Origin: an uncultured Coriobacteriales bacterium
Lineage (GTDB): Bacteria > Actinomycetota > Coriobacteriia > Coriobacteriales > UMGS124
Assembly: GCA_903789505.1 (NCBI GenBank)
Contig: CAIFEU010000008.1
Location: 2,047-34,291, forward strand
Direction of reading: 5' to 3'
DNA: 32,245 nucleotides
Part shown: positions 16,047 to 24,664 of the stretch, piece after piece
How the letters are laid out: each line of letters opens with the position of its first letter
Numbering within the stretch: position 1 is the first letter of the stretch
Notes under the pieces: generated by a model
What the model was told of the DNA's origin: nothing
Databases searched by the model: none
Seen by the model: the letters and a program-made list of their open reading frames with translations, nothing else
Program-made: the position numbers and the translations under genes

Positions 16047-18515
16047 ATGGAACCTGTGATGAGCGTCCAGGAGACCCGGGACCTCGAGAGGTCCCTCGCC
16101 GAGCGCGGCGTCGGCCCCGACGAGCTCATGAAGCGCGCCGGGGCGGTCGTCGCGATGCAGGCGGCGCGTCTGGTGAAGCAGGGCTCCGTCGTCGTGATGT
16201 GCGGGACCGGCAACAACGGCGGGGACGGCTGGGTGTGCGCCGACCACCTGGCGCGCCACGGCTACGACGTGAGCGTCGTCGCGGCGGCCACCCCTGCCGA
16301 CATGGGCACCGAGACCTCCCGGCGCATGGCGCGGCGCGCCTCGGAGATGGGCGTGCCGATCTTCGTCACGCCCGACGACGACGCCCTCGCCCGCCTGCTG
16401 GGCGACGCCGACGTCGTCGTCGACGCGTGCTTCGGCACCGGCTTCCACGGCGAGCTGCCCCAGCCCTTCGCGGGGTGGGTCGAGACGGTCGAGGCCACCT
16501 TTCTCGGGCAGGTCGTGAGTGTCGACGTTCCGAGCGGCGTGGACGCGACCACGGGGGCGGCGCCGGGCGCCCACTTCCGGGCTGACTACACGGTGACGAT
16601 GTTCAGCGCGAAGCCGGGGCTCCTCGGCGGCGTGGGCCGCGCCGCCAGCGGGACCGTCGTGGTGGCGGGCCTGATTTCCGAGCGGGAGGGCCTCACCGCG
16701 ATCGCGGAGGACGCCGACACGTTCGCCCTCGAGGAGCGTGACTACCTCGACGCTCTGCCACAGCCCGATCCCGCGCAGGACAAGTACACGCACGGGCGCG
16801 TCCTGGTCGTCGCGGGGTCGCGGCGCTATCCCGGCGCGGCGGTCATGGCCGCGATGGCGGCGGCGCGCTCGGGCGCGGGCTACGTCACGCTTGCGGTGCC
16901 CGAGCCCGTCGTCCCCATCGCCCAGGCGCACCTGCTGAGCGTGCCGGTCGTGGGGCTGCCCGCGGACAAGGGCGGAGCGCTGGGCGTGAGCGCCTGCGAC
17001 GAGGTCGCGGAGCTCGCCGGGCACGCGGACGCCGTCGTCGCCGGCCCGGGCCTGACGCTGTGCGACGGCGCGTGCGAGGTCGTGCGTACGCTGCTCGCCT
17101 CCGACGCCGCCCTGGTGCTCGACGCGGACGCACTCAACGCGGTCGCGCGCATCTGCGCCGGCTCCGCCGACGCCAACCCGCACGCGCTGCGCCGGGAGGC
17201 GCCCCTGGTGCTCACGCCGCATCGTCGCGAGCTCGCGCGCCTGGTGGGGGCCGAGCCCGGGGACGTCGCGAGCCTGTCGGCTGCCGTCGAGGCGAGCAAG
17301 CGGCTCGTATGGGCGGTGGGCTCCTCGAACCTGGTTGTGGTCGCCAAGGGGGACGTCACGGCGGTCACCTCCGTCGAGAGCTCGCTGATAGTCGCCCCCG
17401 GGCCCGAGGCGCTCGCGACGGCGGGGACGGGGGACGTGCTGGCGGGCGTCTGCGCGGGGGCTCTCGCGCAGCTCGCCGCCGCCGGTCCCGAGGGTGCCGA
17501 CCCGTCGGACGTGCTGTTGTGCATGGCAGCCGCCGACCGCGCGCACGCGATTGCCGGGGAGCTCGCCTGCGAGGCGCACGGCTCCCACGGCATCGTCGCC
17601 CCCGACGTCGCCGAGTCCGTCGGCCTGGCGTTCGACGAGCTCGCCGCCCGCTCCGAGCGCGAGTATCTGGAGTACGAGGGCGGCGCCGGCGCGTCCCTGC
17701 AGGACGAGCTGGACTTCGAGGACGAGAGCCGCGTCGAGCCGTCGGCGGAGGCGAGCGCCGAGATGCACGCTGCGGCGACGGCGGGCAAGCTCGGGCAGGA
17801 TGACGAGCCGCTCGAGGAGCCCGAGGCGCCCGAGCGCCAGCAGGCGCGCCTGGAGCGCGCGCAGCGGGCGGCGGAGGTGCGGCGCGCCAAGGTCGCCGCA
17901 CGCGAGGCCCCCGTCCCCTCGGCAATCGAGATTCCCGGCCTGACGGGCGCGCCCGTCCCCGCGAAGGCGTCGGGCGAGGCCGCCTGCGAGGAGCCGCAGG
18001 CAGACGAGGCCGCCGCGCCCGAGGGGCCGATTGCCGGGGCGGACCGGACGACCGCGATGCCGCCGGTGGCCGACGCAGGCTCCCCTGCCGCCGATGCGGC
18101 CGAGCCCTCCCCCGAGGGGGAGGGGGGCGCCCCGGAGGGCGGCGAGGCGCGGGACGAGGCGGTCGACGCCCCCGACGTCGAGGCGGCGCGGGAGGGCGGC
18201 GCCGAGGGGGAGCGCCCCCGCTCGCAGGGCGCGGACGCCCCTGCGGCGTCGGAGACCGGGGCGGTCCCGCCCTTCCTGGCGCAGGCGATCGAGGCGGAGG
18301 CGGCGCAGGCGTGCCGCGACGCCGAAGAGGCACCCCAGCCAGAGGACGAGCAGACGGGCGGCGAAGCGCAGGGCCGCTTCGTCGACGAGCCGATCGACCC
18401 TGAGCACGTCGCGCTCGAGGAGTTCCACAAGCGCGCCACCAAGCACGCCGGCGTGAGGCCCAAGATCCCCCCGAAGGACCGCCCCTCGGGCAGGCGCGGC
18501 AAGTCGGGCGAGTGA
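16047..18515 (+). CDS. nnr: Bifunctional NAD(P)HX epimerase/dehydratase with long acidic tail
   Basis: Repairs damaged NADH and NADPH. The N-terminal epimerase (YjeF_N) domain shows GNNGGDGWVCADHL, DVPSGVDATTG and FSAKPG. The C-terminal dehydratase domain (about residues 245-540) shows GRVLVVAGSRRYPGAA, VVAGPGL, VLDADALN, LTPHRREL, VAKGDV and the nucleotide loop AGTGDVLAG. These two domains normally make up about 500 residues in total. Here the protein is 822 residues: from about residue 545 it continues as a Glu/Ala/Pro/Gly-rich, low-complexity, probably disordered tail of roughly 280 residues that ends in a distinct basic segment (IPPKDRPSGRRGKSGE). The tail stays in frame with a high third-position GC pattern, so it appears translated. 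Its function is not known. The gene follows acpS without a gap. Confidence 0.95.
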   Translation: MEPVMSVQETRDLERSLAERGVGPDELMKRAGAVVAMQAARLVKQGSVVVMCGTGNNGGDGWVCADHLARHGYDVSVVAAATPADMGTETSRRMARRASEMGVPIFVTPDDDALARLLGDADVVVDACFGTGFHGELPQPFAGWVETVEATFLGQVVSVDVPSGVDATTGAAPGAHFRADYTVTMFSAKPGLLGGVGRAASGTVVVAGLISEREGLTAIAEDADTFALEERDYLDALPQPDPAQDKYTHGRVLVVAGSRRYPGAAVMAAMAAARSGAGYVTLAVPEPVVPIAQAHLLSVPVVGLPADKGGALGVSACDEVAELAGHADAVVAGPGLTLCDGACEVVRTLLASDAALVLDADALNAVARICAGSADANPHALRREAPLVLTPHRRELARLVGAEPGDVASLSAAVEASKRLVWAVGSSNLVVVAKGDVTAVTSVESSLIVAPGPEALATAGTGDVLAGVCAGALAQLAAAGPEGADPSDVLLCMAAADRAHAIAGELACEAHGSHGIVAPDVAESVGLAFDELAARSEREYLEYEGGAGASLQDELDFEDESRVEPSAEASAEMHAAATAGKLGQDDEPLEEPEAPERQQARLERAQRAAEVRRAKVAAREAPVPSAIEIPGLTGAPVPAKASGEAACEEPQADEAAAPEGPIAGADRTTAMPPVADAGSPAADAAEPSPEGEGGAPEGGEARDEAVDAPDVEAAREGGAEGERPRSQGADAPAASETGAVPPFLAQAIEAEAAQACRDAEEAPQPEDEQTGGEAQGRFVDEPIDPEHVALEEFHKRATKHAGVRPKIPPKDRPSGRRGKSGE

Positions 18516-18517
18516 GG

Positions 18518-18552
18518 CCCCGGCCCCGCCCCGCGCCGGGGCGGGGCCGGGG
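18518..18552 (+). terminator. Perfect 15-bp GC hairpin after nnr
   Basis: CCCCGGCCCCGCCCC (18518-18532) and GGGGCGGGGCCGGGG (18538-18552) form a perfect 15-base stem with a five-base loop, beginning two bases past the nnr stop. No T tract follows; it may be a T-less terminator or an mRNA 3'-end stabiliser. Confidence 0.55.
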
Positions 18553-18625
18553 GGGGCGCGCGGGCGTCGCGGGGCGCGGACGCGCCAGCGCGCGGACATG
18601 ACGACAACGAAAGGCAGGCTGCACG

Positions 18626-19825
18626 ATGGCGGCAGAGACGCAGGACGCGACCCGGGACGTGGTCACCAGGTGGGCGTGGGTCGAGGTCGACCTGGAGGTG
18701 ATTCGCCAGAACGTCCGCGCGTTCAAGGCGTTCACCCGCCCGCCCACCAAGATGATGGCGGTCGTCAAGGCAGACGGCTACGGCCACGGTGCGGTTGCGA
18801 CTGCCAAGGCCGCGCGCGCCGCCGGCGTCGACGCGTTCGCGGTGGCGACCGTCGACGAGGCGATTGCGCTGCGCGAGGGCGGGATTCGCGAGCCCGTTCT
18901 CATCCTGGCACAGCCCCCCGCCTCCTCGGTCCCCCTGCTCGCCAGGTACGGCGTGATGCCCGCCGTCTACGACCTCGAGTTCCTGGCATGCCTGGGGAGG
19001 CAGGCGGAGGAGAGCGGCGTCGAGGCGCGCTACCACCTCGCCGTCGACACGGGCATGGACCGGATCGGCGTGCCCTGGGACGGCGTCGCGGAGTTCATGC
19101 GGGTGGCGGAGCGGCTCAGCGGCCTGCGCCTGGACGGCACGTTCACTCACTTCGCGACCGCCGACCGCGTCTCGGACTGGGACTTCACGCTGCAGCTCAA
19201 CCGCTTCAAGAAGGCGGTCGCCGCGCTGCGCGAGGCGGGGGTCAACCCCGGCGTCGTCCACTGCGCGAACACCGCGAGCATCGTGCTGCACCCCGACGCG
19301 CACTTCGACATGGTGCGACTGGGGGTCGGCATGTACGGCCTGCATCCCAGCGAGGCCACCGTGGGCCGCATCGAGCTGACGCCGGCGATGAGCGTGCGCG
19401 CCCGCGCGACCCGCGTCGTCCGCCCCCAGGTGGGGGAGGGCGTGGGCTACGGGATGACCTACCGCGTCGCCCGCCCGTCGATCCAGATCGCGACGCTGCC
19501 CCTGGGGTACGCCGACGGCCTGTCTAGGCGCCTGTCCAACAAGATGGAGGTCCTCTACGACGGCGCGCGCTGGCGCCAGGTGGGTAACATCTGCATGGAC
19601 CAGTGCATGGTCGAGGTCGAGCCCGAGATCGCGCGGCTGCGCGGGCGCGACGTCAGGCCGATCGAGGCGGGCGACGAGGTCACGGTCGTGGGCAGGCTCG
19701 GCGACGATGAGATCACCCTCGACGAGCTCGCCGACAAGCTGGGGACGATCAACTACGAGCTCGCCTGCGACTTCGGGATGCGCCTGCCCAAGCGCTACGT
19801 GAACGCGGGCTCCCTGCTCGATTAG
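18626..19825 (+). CDS. alr: Alanine racemase
   Basis: A PLP enzyme that makes D-alanine for peptidoglycan. The 399-residue protein has the PLP-lysine motif VVKADGYGHGA (K48), the substrate/cofactor motif VGMYGLHPS, the second catalytic base in VGYGMTYRV (Y275), GYADGLSRRLSN and ICMDQCMVEV. It starts after a short charged segment. ATG 18626 is used; the ribosome site AAAGG is somewhat far upstream (12 bases). It lies between nnr and udg, in the position expected for the actinobacterial cluster. Confidence 0.97.
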   Translation: MAAETQDATRDVVTRWAWVEVDLEVIRQNVRAFKAFTRPPTKMMAVVKADGYGHGAVATAKAARAAGVDAFAVATVDEAIALREGGIREPVLILAQPPASSVPLLARYGVMPAVYDLEFLACLGRQAEESGVEARYHLAVDTGMDRIGVPWDGVAEFMRVAERLSGLRLDGTFTHFATADRVSDWDFTLQLNRFKKAVAALREAGVNPGVVHCANTASIVLHPDAHFDMVRLGVGMYGLHPSEATVGRIELTPAMSVRARATRVVRPQVGEGVGYGMTYRVARPSIQIATLPLGYADGLSRRLSNKMEVLYDGARWRQVGNICMDQCMVEVEPEIARLRGRDVRPIEAGDEVTVVGRLGDDEITLDELADKLGTINYELACDFGMRLPKRYVNAGSLLD

Positions 19826-19919
19826 GGGCACGTGCCGGCTCGTCGGCGGGAGGCGCCTGTGACGCGCTCGCCGCGGACGATGCCGTCCAGTGATGGTGGG
19901 GATGGTGGGGCAAATGCCC

Positions 19920-20594
19920 ATGCTGAAGATTCCGGGCCACGAGCGCCAGCGCGCCCGCGAGGTCTCGCTTGACGAGATTCGCGCCGTCCTGGGCGACTGC
20001 CGCCTGTGCGGCCTGTGCGAGACGCGCACGAACATCGTGTTTGGCGTGGGTTCCCCCAACGCGCGCGTCGTGCTGGTGGGCGAGGCGCCCGGCGCCAACG
20101 AGGACGCCCAGGGGGAGCCGTTCGTCGGCCAGGCGGGCCATCTTCTCGATCGCATGCTCTCGGAGCAGACGCGCATCGAGCGGTCGGAGGTCTACATCGC
20201 CAACGTCCTGAAGTGCCGCCCGCCGGGAAACCGAGCCCCTGCCCCCGACGAGGTCATGGCGTGCTCGCCGTTCCTGCGCGAGCAGATTCGCAGCATCTGG
20301 CCAGACTTCATCATGACGATGGGCAACCCTGCGACGCACTTCATCCTGCAGACCGAGGTGGGCATCACGCGGCTGCGCGGCAAGGTGCACCGCGCCGGGC
20401 ACTTCGCGGTGCTTCCGACGTTCCACCCGGCCGCCGTCCTGCGCGACTTCGGCAAGCTCCCCGACCTCGAGCACGACTTCTACCTGCTCGGCCAGCTGCT
20501 TCGCGGCGAGGTTGACCCGGACGACCCCACCGCGGGCTCCGCCGAGAGCATGCCGGGCTTCCGCCCCAGCGCGCCCGGCGAGGTGCTGCGATGA
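19920..20594 (+). CDS. Type-4 uracil-DNA glycosylase (Fe-S)
   Basis: Removes uracil from DNA. The protein has the family-4 pattern: an N-terminal C-x2-C (CRLCGLC) and later CRPPGNR and ACSPFLREQI supplying the four cluster cysteines, the active-site GEAPGANEDAQGEPFVGQAG, and the C-terminal TFHPAAVLRD. Several starts are possible (GTG 19890, ATG 19893, 19902, 19914, 19920); I chose ATG 19920 because GGTGGGG lies nine bases upstream, and all alternatives add only a few residues. The C-terminal 30 residues after the conserved LLGQLLR are a Pro/Asp-rich extension. The stop overlaps the tsaE start (ATGA), so the DNA repair gene is coupled to the t6A genes. I did not find this gene at this place in the Mycobacterium order as I recall it. 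Confidence 0.93.
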   Translation: MLKIPGHERQRAREVSLDEIRAVLGDCRLCGLCETRTNIVFGVGSPNARVVLVGEAPGANEDAQGEPFVGQAGHLLDRMLSEQTRIERSEVYIANVLKCRPPGNRAPAPDEVMACSPFLREQIRSIWPDFIMTMGNPATHFILQTEVGITRLRGKVHRAGHFAVLPTFHPAAVLRDFGKLPDLEHDFYLLGQLLRGEVDPDDPTAGSAESMPGFRPSAPGEVLR

Positions 20595-21148
20595 GCGCCG
20601 CGGACGTCCCGGGCGCCGACGCCGCCGGCCTGTTGGAGCGCGTCGACAGGGGCAGGTACCGCTCGCGTTCGCCGGAGGCCACCGCTGCTCTGGGCGGCTG
20701 CCTGGGAGGCGTGCTGCGCGCGGGGGACCTGGTCATACTCTCCGGCGACCTCGGGGCGGGCAAGACCCGCTTCACCGGGGGCGTCAGCGCGGCGTTGGGC
20801 GACGTGCGGCCGGTAACCAGCCCCACGTTCACGATTATGGCGGTGCACGACTCCGGGCGCATGCCGCTGTACCACTTCGACCTCTACCGCCTGGACGACC
20901 CCGAGCAGCTCGACGACGTCGGGATATTCGACGCCCTCGAGGGCGAGGGGGCGTGCCTGGTGGAGTGGGGCGAGCGCTTCGCCGACGAGCTGGGCGACGA
21001 CCGGCTCGACCTCGCGTTCAGGCGCGAGGAGGGGCGCGACGCCGACGGCGAGCCTGCCCGCCTCGTCGTCGCCACGGCGCTCGGCGCGCGCTCGGCGCAC
21101 CTGCTCGACGACTTCGACGCGCGGGTGCGGGCGCTGCTCGCACCTTAG
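20591..21148 (+). CDS. tsaE: tRNA t6A synthesis ATPase TsaE
   Basis: The ATPase that cycles the TsaB-TsaD complex during threonylcarbamoylation of A37 in tRNAs reading ANN codons. The 185-residue protein has a Walker A GDLGAGKT (residues 52-59), SPTFT, YHFDLYRL and the VEWGER motif typical of TsaE. An N-terminal extension of about 25 residues and a C-terminal extension of about 30 residues frame the core. It overlaps udg by four bases and precedes the gene for its partners TsaB and TsaD. Confidence 0.96.
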   Translation: MSAADVPGADAAGLLERVDRGRYRSRSPEATAALGGCLGGVLRAGDLVILSGDLGAGKTRFTGGVSAALGDVRPVTSPTFTIMAVHDSGRMPLYHFDLYRLDDPEQLDDVGIFDALEGEGACLVEWGERFADELGDDRLDLAFRREEGRDADGEPARLVVATALGARSAHLLDDFDARVRALLAP

Positions 21149-21159
21149 CGCCGGCGCGA

Positions 21160-21206
21160 GCGCCCGCGCGCGGGCGCCCCGACGCGCAGGCGGCCTGCCG
21201 GCCGCC
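21160..21206 (+). repeat. Two adjacent GC-rich hairpins between tsaE and the tsaB fusion gene
   Basis: GCGCCCG/CGGGCGC (21160-21166 and 21171-21177, four-base loop) is followed by GGCGGCC/GGCCGCC (21189-21195 and 21200-21206, four-base TGCC loop). Both stems are perfect. They fill the 86-base gap before the next start and may attenuate or process the transcript (inference). Confidence 0.45.
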
Positions 21207-21234
21207 GATTCGGCACGATCGAACTCACGTAAGG

Positions 21235-23757
21235 ATGGACTCACTGCTCATGGCTACTCTCGGCGAAACCACTGCGACCGGTCCCGGACCTGCCCCCTTC
21301 CCGCGCGGGGGCGACCGGGGGCGCGGGGGCACCCGCACGGTCGTCGCGATCGACACGTCCACGGACATGCTCGCCTGCGCCGTGGGGGTCGTGGGGGAGG
21401 GCCGCTCGCTGGAGGTCGCGGCGAGCCTCGACCACGTGTGCCGGCGCCAGGCCAACGTGGAGCTGGTCGGTTGCGTCGGGCAGGCGCTGGCCAGGGCGGG
21501 CGTCGCACGTGCCGACGTGACGGACGTGGTCTGCGGGACCGGGCCGGGGTCGTTCACCGGGGTGCGCATAGGCGTCGCGGCAGCCAAGGGCCTGGCGTGC
21601 GGCCTGGGGGTGCCTCTGCATGCCGCTTCGACGCTCGACTCGGTGGCATGGGCGGCCTGGGCGGCGGGGACGCGCGGCCTGCTCGGCGTCGTGGGCGACG
21701 CGATGCGTCGCGAGGTGTACCCGGGGGTGTACCGGCTCGACGACGTCGGCGCGCATCGTCTGTTCGCGAGCGAGACGGTCATGAAGGCCCCCGACGCCGC
21801 GGCGCTGTGGGCTGGCCGGCCCGACGCCGGCGAGCTCACGCTCACCGGCGACGGCCTCAGGAAGTACCGCGAGGCTTACGAGGGGGCGGGGTTCGCGCGC
21901 TTCCTGGACGAGGACCTGTGGCGTCCGAGCGGCGAGGGGCTGCTGCGCGCGTGGCTCGCGCGCGGCGGAGCCGACCCGGCTCACGCCCCCGCCGACAGCG
22001 ACGAGGCGCGCAACCCGCAGGGAGACCCCGCGCTGGTCCTACCCGTCTACACGCGCCTCTCGGACGCCGAGGAGAACGAGCGCAAGCGACTGGGGATCGC
22101 GGAGCCCGCGAGCGTGCGCGTCACCGGGGTCGACGACGCCCTGGGCGACATCCACGTGCAGCAGCGGCCGATGTCCGTCAACGACCTGCCCGCCGTGGCT
22201 GACCTGGAGCGCCGAGCGTTCGGCGAGGGGACGGGCCACGCGTGCTGGACGCGCGAGATGTTCGCTGACGAGTACGAGGCGCCCGACTCCACCTGGTGGG
22301 TCATCCACGACCAGGGCAGGGTCATCGGCTTTGCGGGGGGCAGGGTCATCGACGGCAACCTCGAGGTGCTCGACGTCGCAGTCGACCCCTCCCGCCGCCG
22401 TCAGGGGCTCGCGACGCGCCTGCTGTCGCGCATCGCCTACGACGCGCAGATGCTCGGGGCGCGCACCTCCACGCTCGAGGTGGCGCGCGACAACGATGCC
22501 GCCCGGCGCCTGTACGAGCTCGTGGGCTACGAGCAGGTTGGCGTGCGCCGCGACTACTACGGCCGCGGCAGGGACGCGCTGACGTGCAAGGCGACGCTGC
22601 CCCTGCGCATAGACGTCGAGAGTGACGAGCCCGAGCCCCGGCCCAGCGAGCGCAGCTGGCCGCCCCGGCGCGCCTCGCGTGACGGTGCCGGCCTCGAGGC
22701 ACTGCGCGCTGCGGGCGACCTCATCCTCGCGGTGGAGAGCTCCTGCGACGAGACCGCGATGGCCGTCATCGACGGCGCTGGCAGGCTGCGCGCGAACGTC
22801 GTGTCCACCCAGATCGACTTCCACGCGCGCTTTGGCGGGGTCGTCCCCGAGATCGCCTCGCGCAAGCACGTCGAGGCTATCGTCGGGGTGTACGAGGAGG
22901 CGATGGCGCAGGCGGGCGAGAGCCTGGGGCTGCAGGGGCCGCTCGAGCCGACCGAGCTGGCGGCGGTCGCTGTCACGCAGGGCCCGGGCCTGGTGGGCGC
23001 CCTGGTGGTGGGGGTGTCGTTTGCCAAGGCGCTCGCGTTCGCGACGGACAGGCCGCTCGTGTGCGTCAACCACCTCGAGGGGCACCTGTACGCGAACCTG
23101 TTCGAGACCCCCGACCTCACGCCCCCGTTCGTGGCGAGCCTGCTGTCGGGCGGCCACACGATGCTGGTCCTGGTGCGCGACTGGGGGGACTACCGCATCC
23201 TGGGCGAGACGCTCGATGACGCGGTGGGGGAGGCGTTCGACAAGGTCGCCAAGGCGCTCGGCCTGGGTTACCCCGGTGGCCCGGTCATCAGCCGCCTGGC
23301 AAAGACGGGCAACCCGCGCGCGATAGACTTCCCGCGCGCGATGCTGCACAGCCACGACTACCGCTTCTCGCTGTCGGGGCTCAAGACGGCGGTCATCACG
23401 TACATCCACGACGAGAACGCCGCCGGCAGGCCGATCAACCTCCCGGACCTCGCCGCCTCGTTCGAGGCAGCGGTCATCGAGGTGCAGGTGAAGAAGGCGG
23501 CGCAGGCGGTCCGCGAGTACGGGGTCAGGGACTTCTGCGCGGGGGGCGGCGTGACGGCCAACCCCGAGCTGCGCGAGGCGTTCGAGCGGCGCTTCCGCCG
23601 CATGGGCGTGCGCGTGACGCTGCCCCCGACCTCGGCATGCACCGACAACGCGGCGATGATCGCGCTGGTGGCGAAGGGCAAGCTCGAGCGCGGGGAGACG
23701 AGCCCGCTGACCGTCGACGCAGACCCGAACCTCGAGCTGCCCGGGACGCGCGGCTAG
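21235..23757 (+). CDS. tsaD: TsaB-RimI-TsaD three-domain fusion
   Basis: One 840-residue polypeptide carries three enzymes. Residues about 34-280 are TsaB (VAIDTSTDMLACAVG, GTGPGSFTGVRIGVA), the scaffold subunit. Residues about 305-455 are the GNAT acetyltransferase RimI, which acetylates the N-terminal Ala of S18 (acetyl-CoA loop RRRQGLA, then NDAARRLYELVGY). Residues about 494-840 are TsaD (VESSCDETAMAV, VTQGPGLVGAL, metal-binding HLEGHLYANL, SGGHT, CTDNAAMIA), the threonylcarbamoyl transferase. Linkers are about 25-40 residues and charged. The order equals the order of the separate genes in other actinobacteria, so neighbouring genes seem to have fused. The start is uncertain: ATG 21235 touches an AAGG site, and ATG 21250 is 15 bases later. 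The open frame back to 20512 overlaps tsaE and is not coding. TsaB and TsaD are thus held 1:1. Confidence 0.95.
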   Translation: MDSLLMATLGETTATGPGPAPFPRGGDRGRGGTRTVVAIDTSTDMLACAVGVVGEGRSLEVAASLDHVCRRQANVELVGCVGQALARAGVARADVTDVVCGTGPGSFTGVRIGVAAAKGLACGLGVPLHAASTLDSVAWAAWAAGTRGLLGVVGDAMRREVYPGVYRLDDVGAHRLFASETVMKAPDAAALWAGRPDAGELTLTGDGLRKYREAYEGAGFARFLDEDLWRPSGEGLLRAWLARGGADPAHAPADSDEARNPQGDPALVLPVYTRLSDAEENERKRLGIAEPASVRVTGVDDALGDIHVQQRPMSVNDLPAVADLERRAFGEGTGHACWTREMFADEYEAPDSTWWVIHDQGRVIGFAGGRVIDGNLEVLDVAVDPSRRRQGLATRLLSRIAYDAQMLGARTSTLEVARDNDAARRLYELVGYEQVGVRRDYYGRGRDALTCKATLPLRIDVESDEPEPRPSERSWPPRRASRDGAGLEALRAAGDLILAVESSCDETAMAVIDGAGRLRANVVSTQIDFHARFGGVVPEIASRKHVEAIVGVYEEAMAQAGESLGLQGPLEPTELAAVAVTQGPGLVGALVVGVSFAKALAFATDRPLVCVNHLEGHLYANLFETPDLTPPFVASLLSGGHTMLVLVRDWGDYRILGETLDDAVGEAFDKVAKALGLGYPGGPVISRLAKTGNPRAIDFPRAMLHSHDYRFSLSGLKTAVITYIHDENAAGRPINLPDLAASFEAAVIEVQVKKAAQAVREYGVRDFCAGGGVTANPELREAFERRFRRMGVRVTLPPTSACTDNAAMIALVAKGKLERGETSPLTVDADPNLELPGTRG

Positions 23758-23759
23758 CT

Positions 23760-23783
23760 GGCGCCGGCAGACGCCCCGGCGCC
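23760..23783. terminator. Hairpin between convergent tsaD fusion and tetR genes
   Basis: GGCGCCGG (23760-23767) and CCGGCGCC (23776-23783) form a perfect 8-base stem with an 8-base loop in the 30-base gap between two convergent genes. It could end transcription from both sides; a T tract is missing. Confidence 0.5.
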
Positions 23784-23787
23784 TTCG

Positions 23788-24624
23788 CTAGTCCCGACCC
23801 TGCCTGCCCTCCTGGCGCCCCGCGACCGCGCGCGTGCGGACGCACTGCGCAGCGAGCGCGTTGATTCGCTCGACCGGGATGTCTCCGTACTTGCCCAGCA
23901 GCCATGCCTTGTAGATTCCCACGAGCCCCCCGGCGATGAACTCGGCTGGCACCAGCAGCGACACGTCCGCGTGCCCGTCGCTGCCCATCCGGGGGCTCTT
24001 GCGCACGCGCGCCAGGATGGCGTCGTGCACGCCGTTGCTGAACGTCTCCGCGTTGCTGGATGAGAGTATCGCCCGATAGAACTTGCGGTCTCGGTCGAGG
24101 TAGGCGCCGATGTAGGCGAGGACGGGCTCGGGATTGGCGAGGAAGTCCTCGTCGAGCGTGCGGTCGACGACGGCGTACAGCTTCTCCGTCAGGATTCCGA
24201 CGACGTCGCGCAGCAGCGCGTCGATGTTCTCGTAATGGGTGTAGAAGGTCCCGCGGTTCAGGTCTGCCCGCCGGGTCACGTCGGAGACGGTGATCTTGTC
24301 GAGCTCCTTCTCCGACAGGAGGCTGACGAAGGTCTCGCGCAGCAGTCTCTCCGACCTCAGCGAGCTGCGATAGCGCTTGCGGCTGGTCGGCCGCCCGGAC
24401 CGCCGGGCGCCGGTGCGCCCGTCGCCGTCTGCGCGCGCGTCGCCCGGACGGCGCGCGTCCCCGGCGGGCTCGGGCGCGGCATCGCGCGGGACGGCTCCGC
24501 CCCTTTCCGGCACCGCGCGGGACTCGCCCCCGAGGCGCTCCGCCCCGGTCCCCATCGGGCGCCCCGCCGGGCGCGTCGTGTTCCGCTGCTCGGACTGGCC
24601 CTCTTCCGTCCCCATCCCGACCAT
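23788..24624 (-). CDS. TetR/AcrR-family regulator with long N-terminal extension
   Basis: A DNA-binding repressor-type protein. The helix-turn-helix is clear at residues about 111-132 (ITVSDVTRRADLNRGTFYTHY). The ligand-binding part resembles the TetR_C group of DhaS-like regulators (DRKFYRAILSSSNAETF, EFIAGGLVGIYKAWLL), but the ligand cannot be told. Uniquely the first 80 residues are a Gly/Arg/Pro/Glu-rich, probably disordered segment; typical family members have 10-20 residues before the HTH helix bundle. The start is therefore unsure: ATG 24624 touches the GGGAGGGG site, ATG 24615 has better spacing. It is the only - strand gene between tsaD and tatA and faces the AT-rich island at 24665-24870, which may contain its operator. 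Confidence 0.9.
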   Translation of the reverse strand: MVGMGTEEGQSEQRNTTRPAGRPMGTGAERLGGESRAVPERGGAVPRDAAPEPAGDARRPGDARADGDGRTGARRSGRPTSRKRYRSSLRSERLLRETFVSLLSEKELDKITVSDVTRRADLNRGTFYTHYENIDALLRDVVGILTEKLYAVVDRTLDEDFLANPEPVLAYIGAYLDRDRKFYRAILSSSNAETFSNGVHDAILARVRKSPRMGSDGHADVSLLVPAEFIAGGLVGIYKAWLLGKYGDIPVERINALAAQCVRTRAVAGRQEGRQGRD

Positions 24625-24664
24625 CCCCTCCCATCGGCCCCGCGCGGGAGCCCTCGCGCGGCAC

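Noticed and set aside
16880..20176. 1098-residue open frame on the - strand
   Set aside because: It runs opposite to nnr and alr, whose motifs are complete; its product is Ser/Arg/Ala-rich frame noise caused by the high GC content. The same applies to the long - strand frames at 11508-13499, 13586-14920 and 15927-18599.
20512..21234. Longer start for the TsaB-RimI-TsaD protein (1081 residues)
   Set aside because: The extra N-terminus overlaps udg and all of tsaE in another frame and is Arg/Pro-rich noise; a usable start with a ribosome site lies at 21235.
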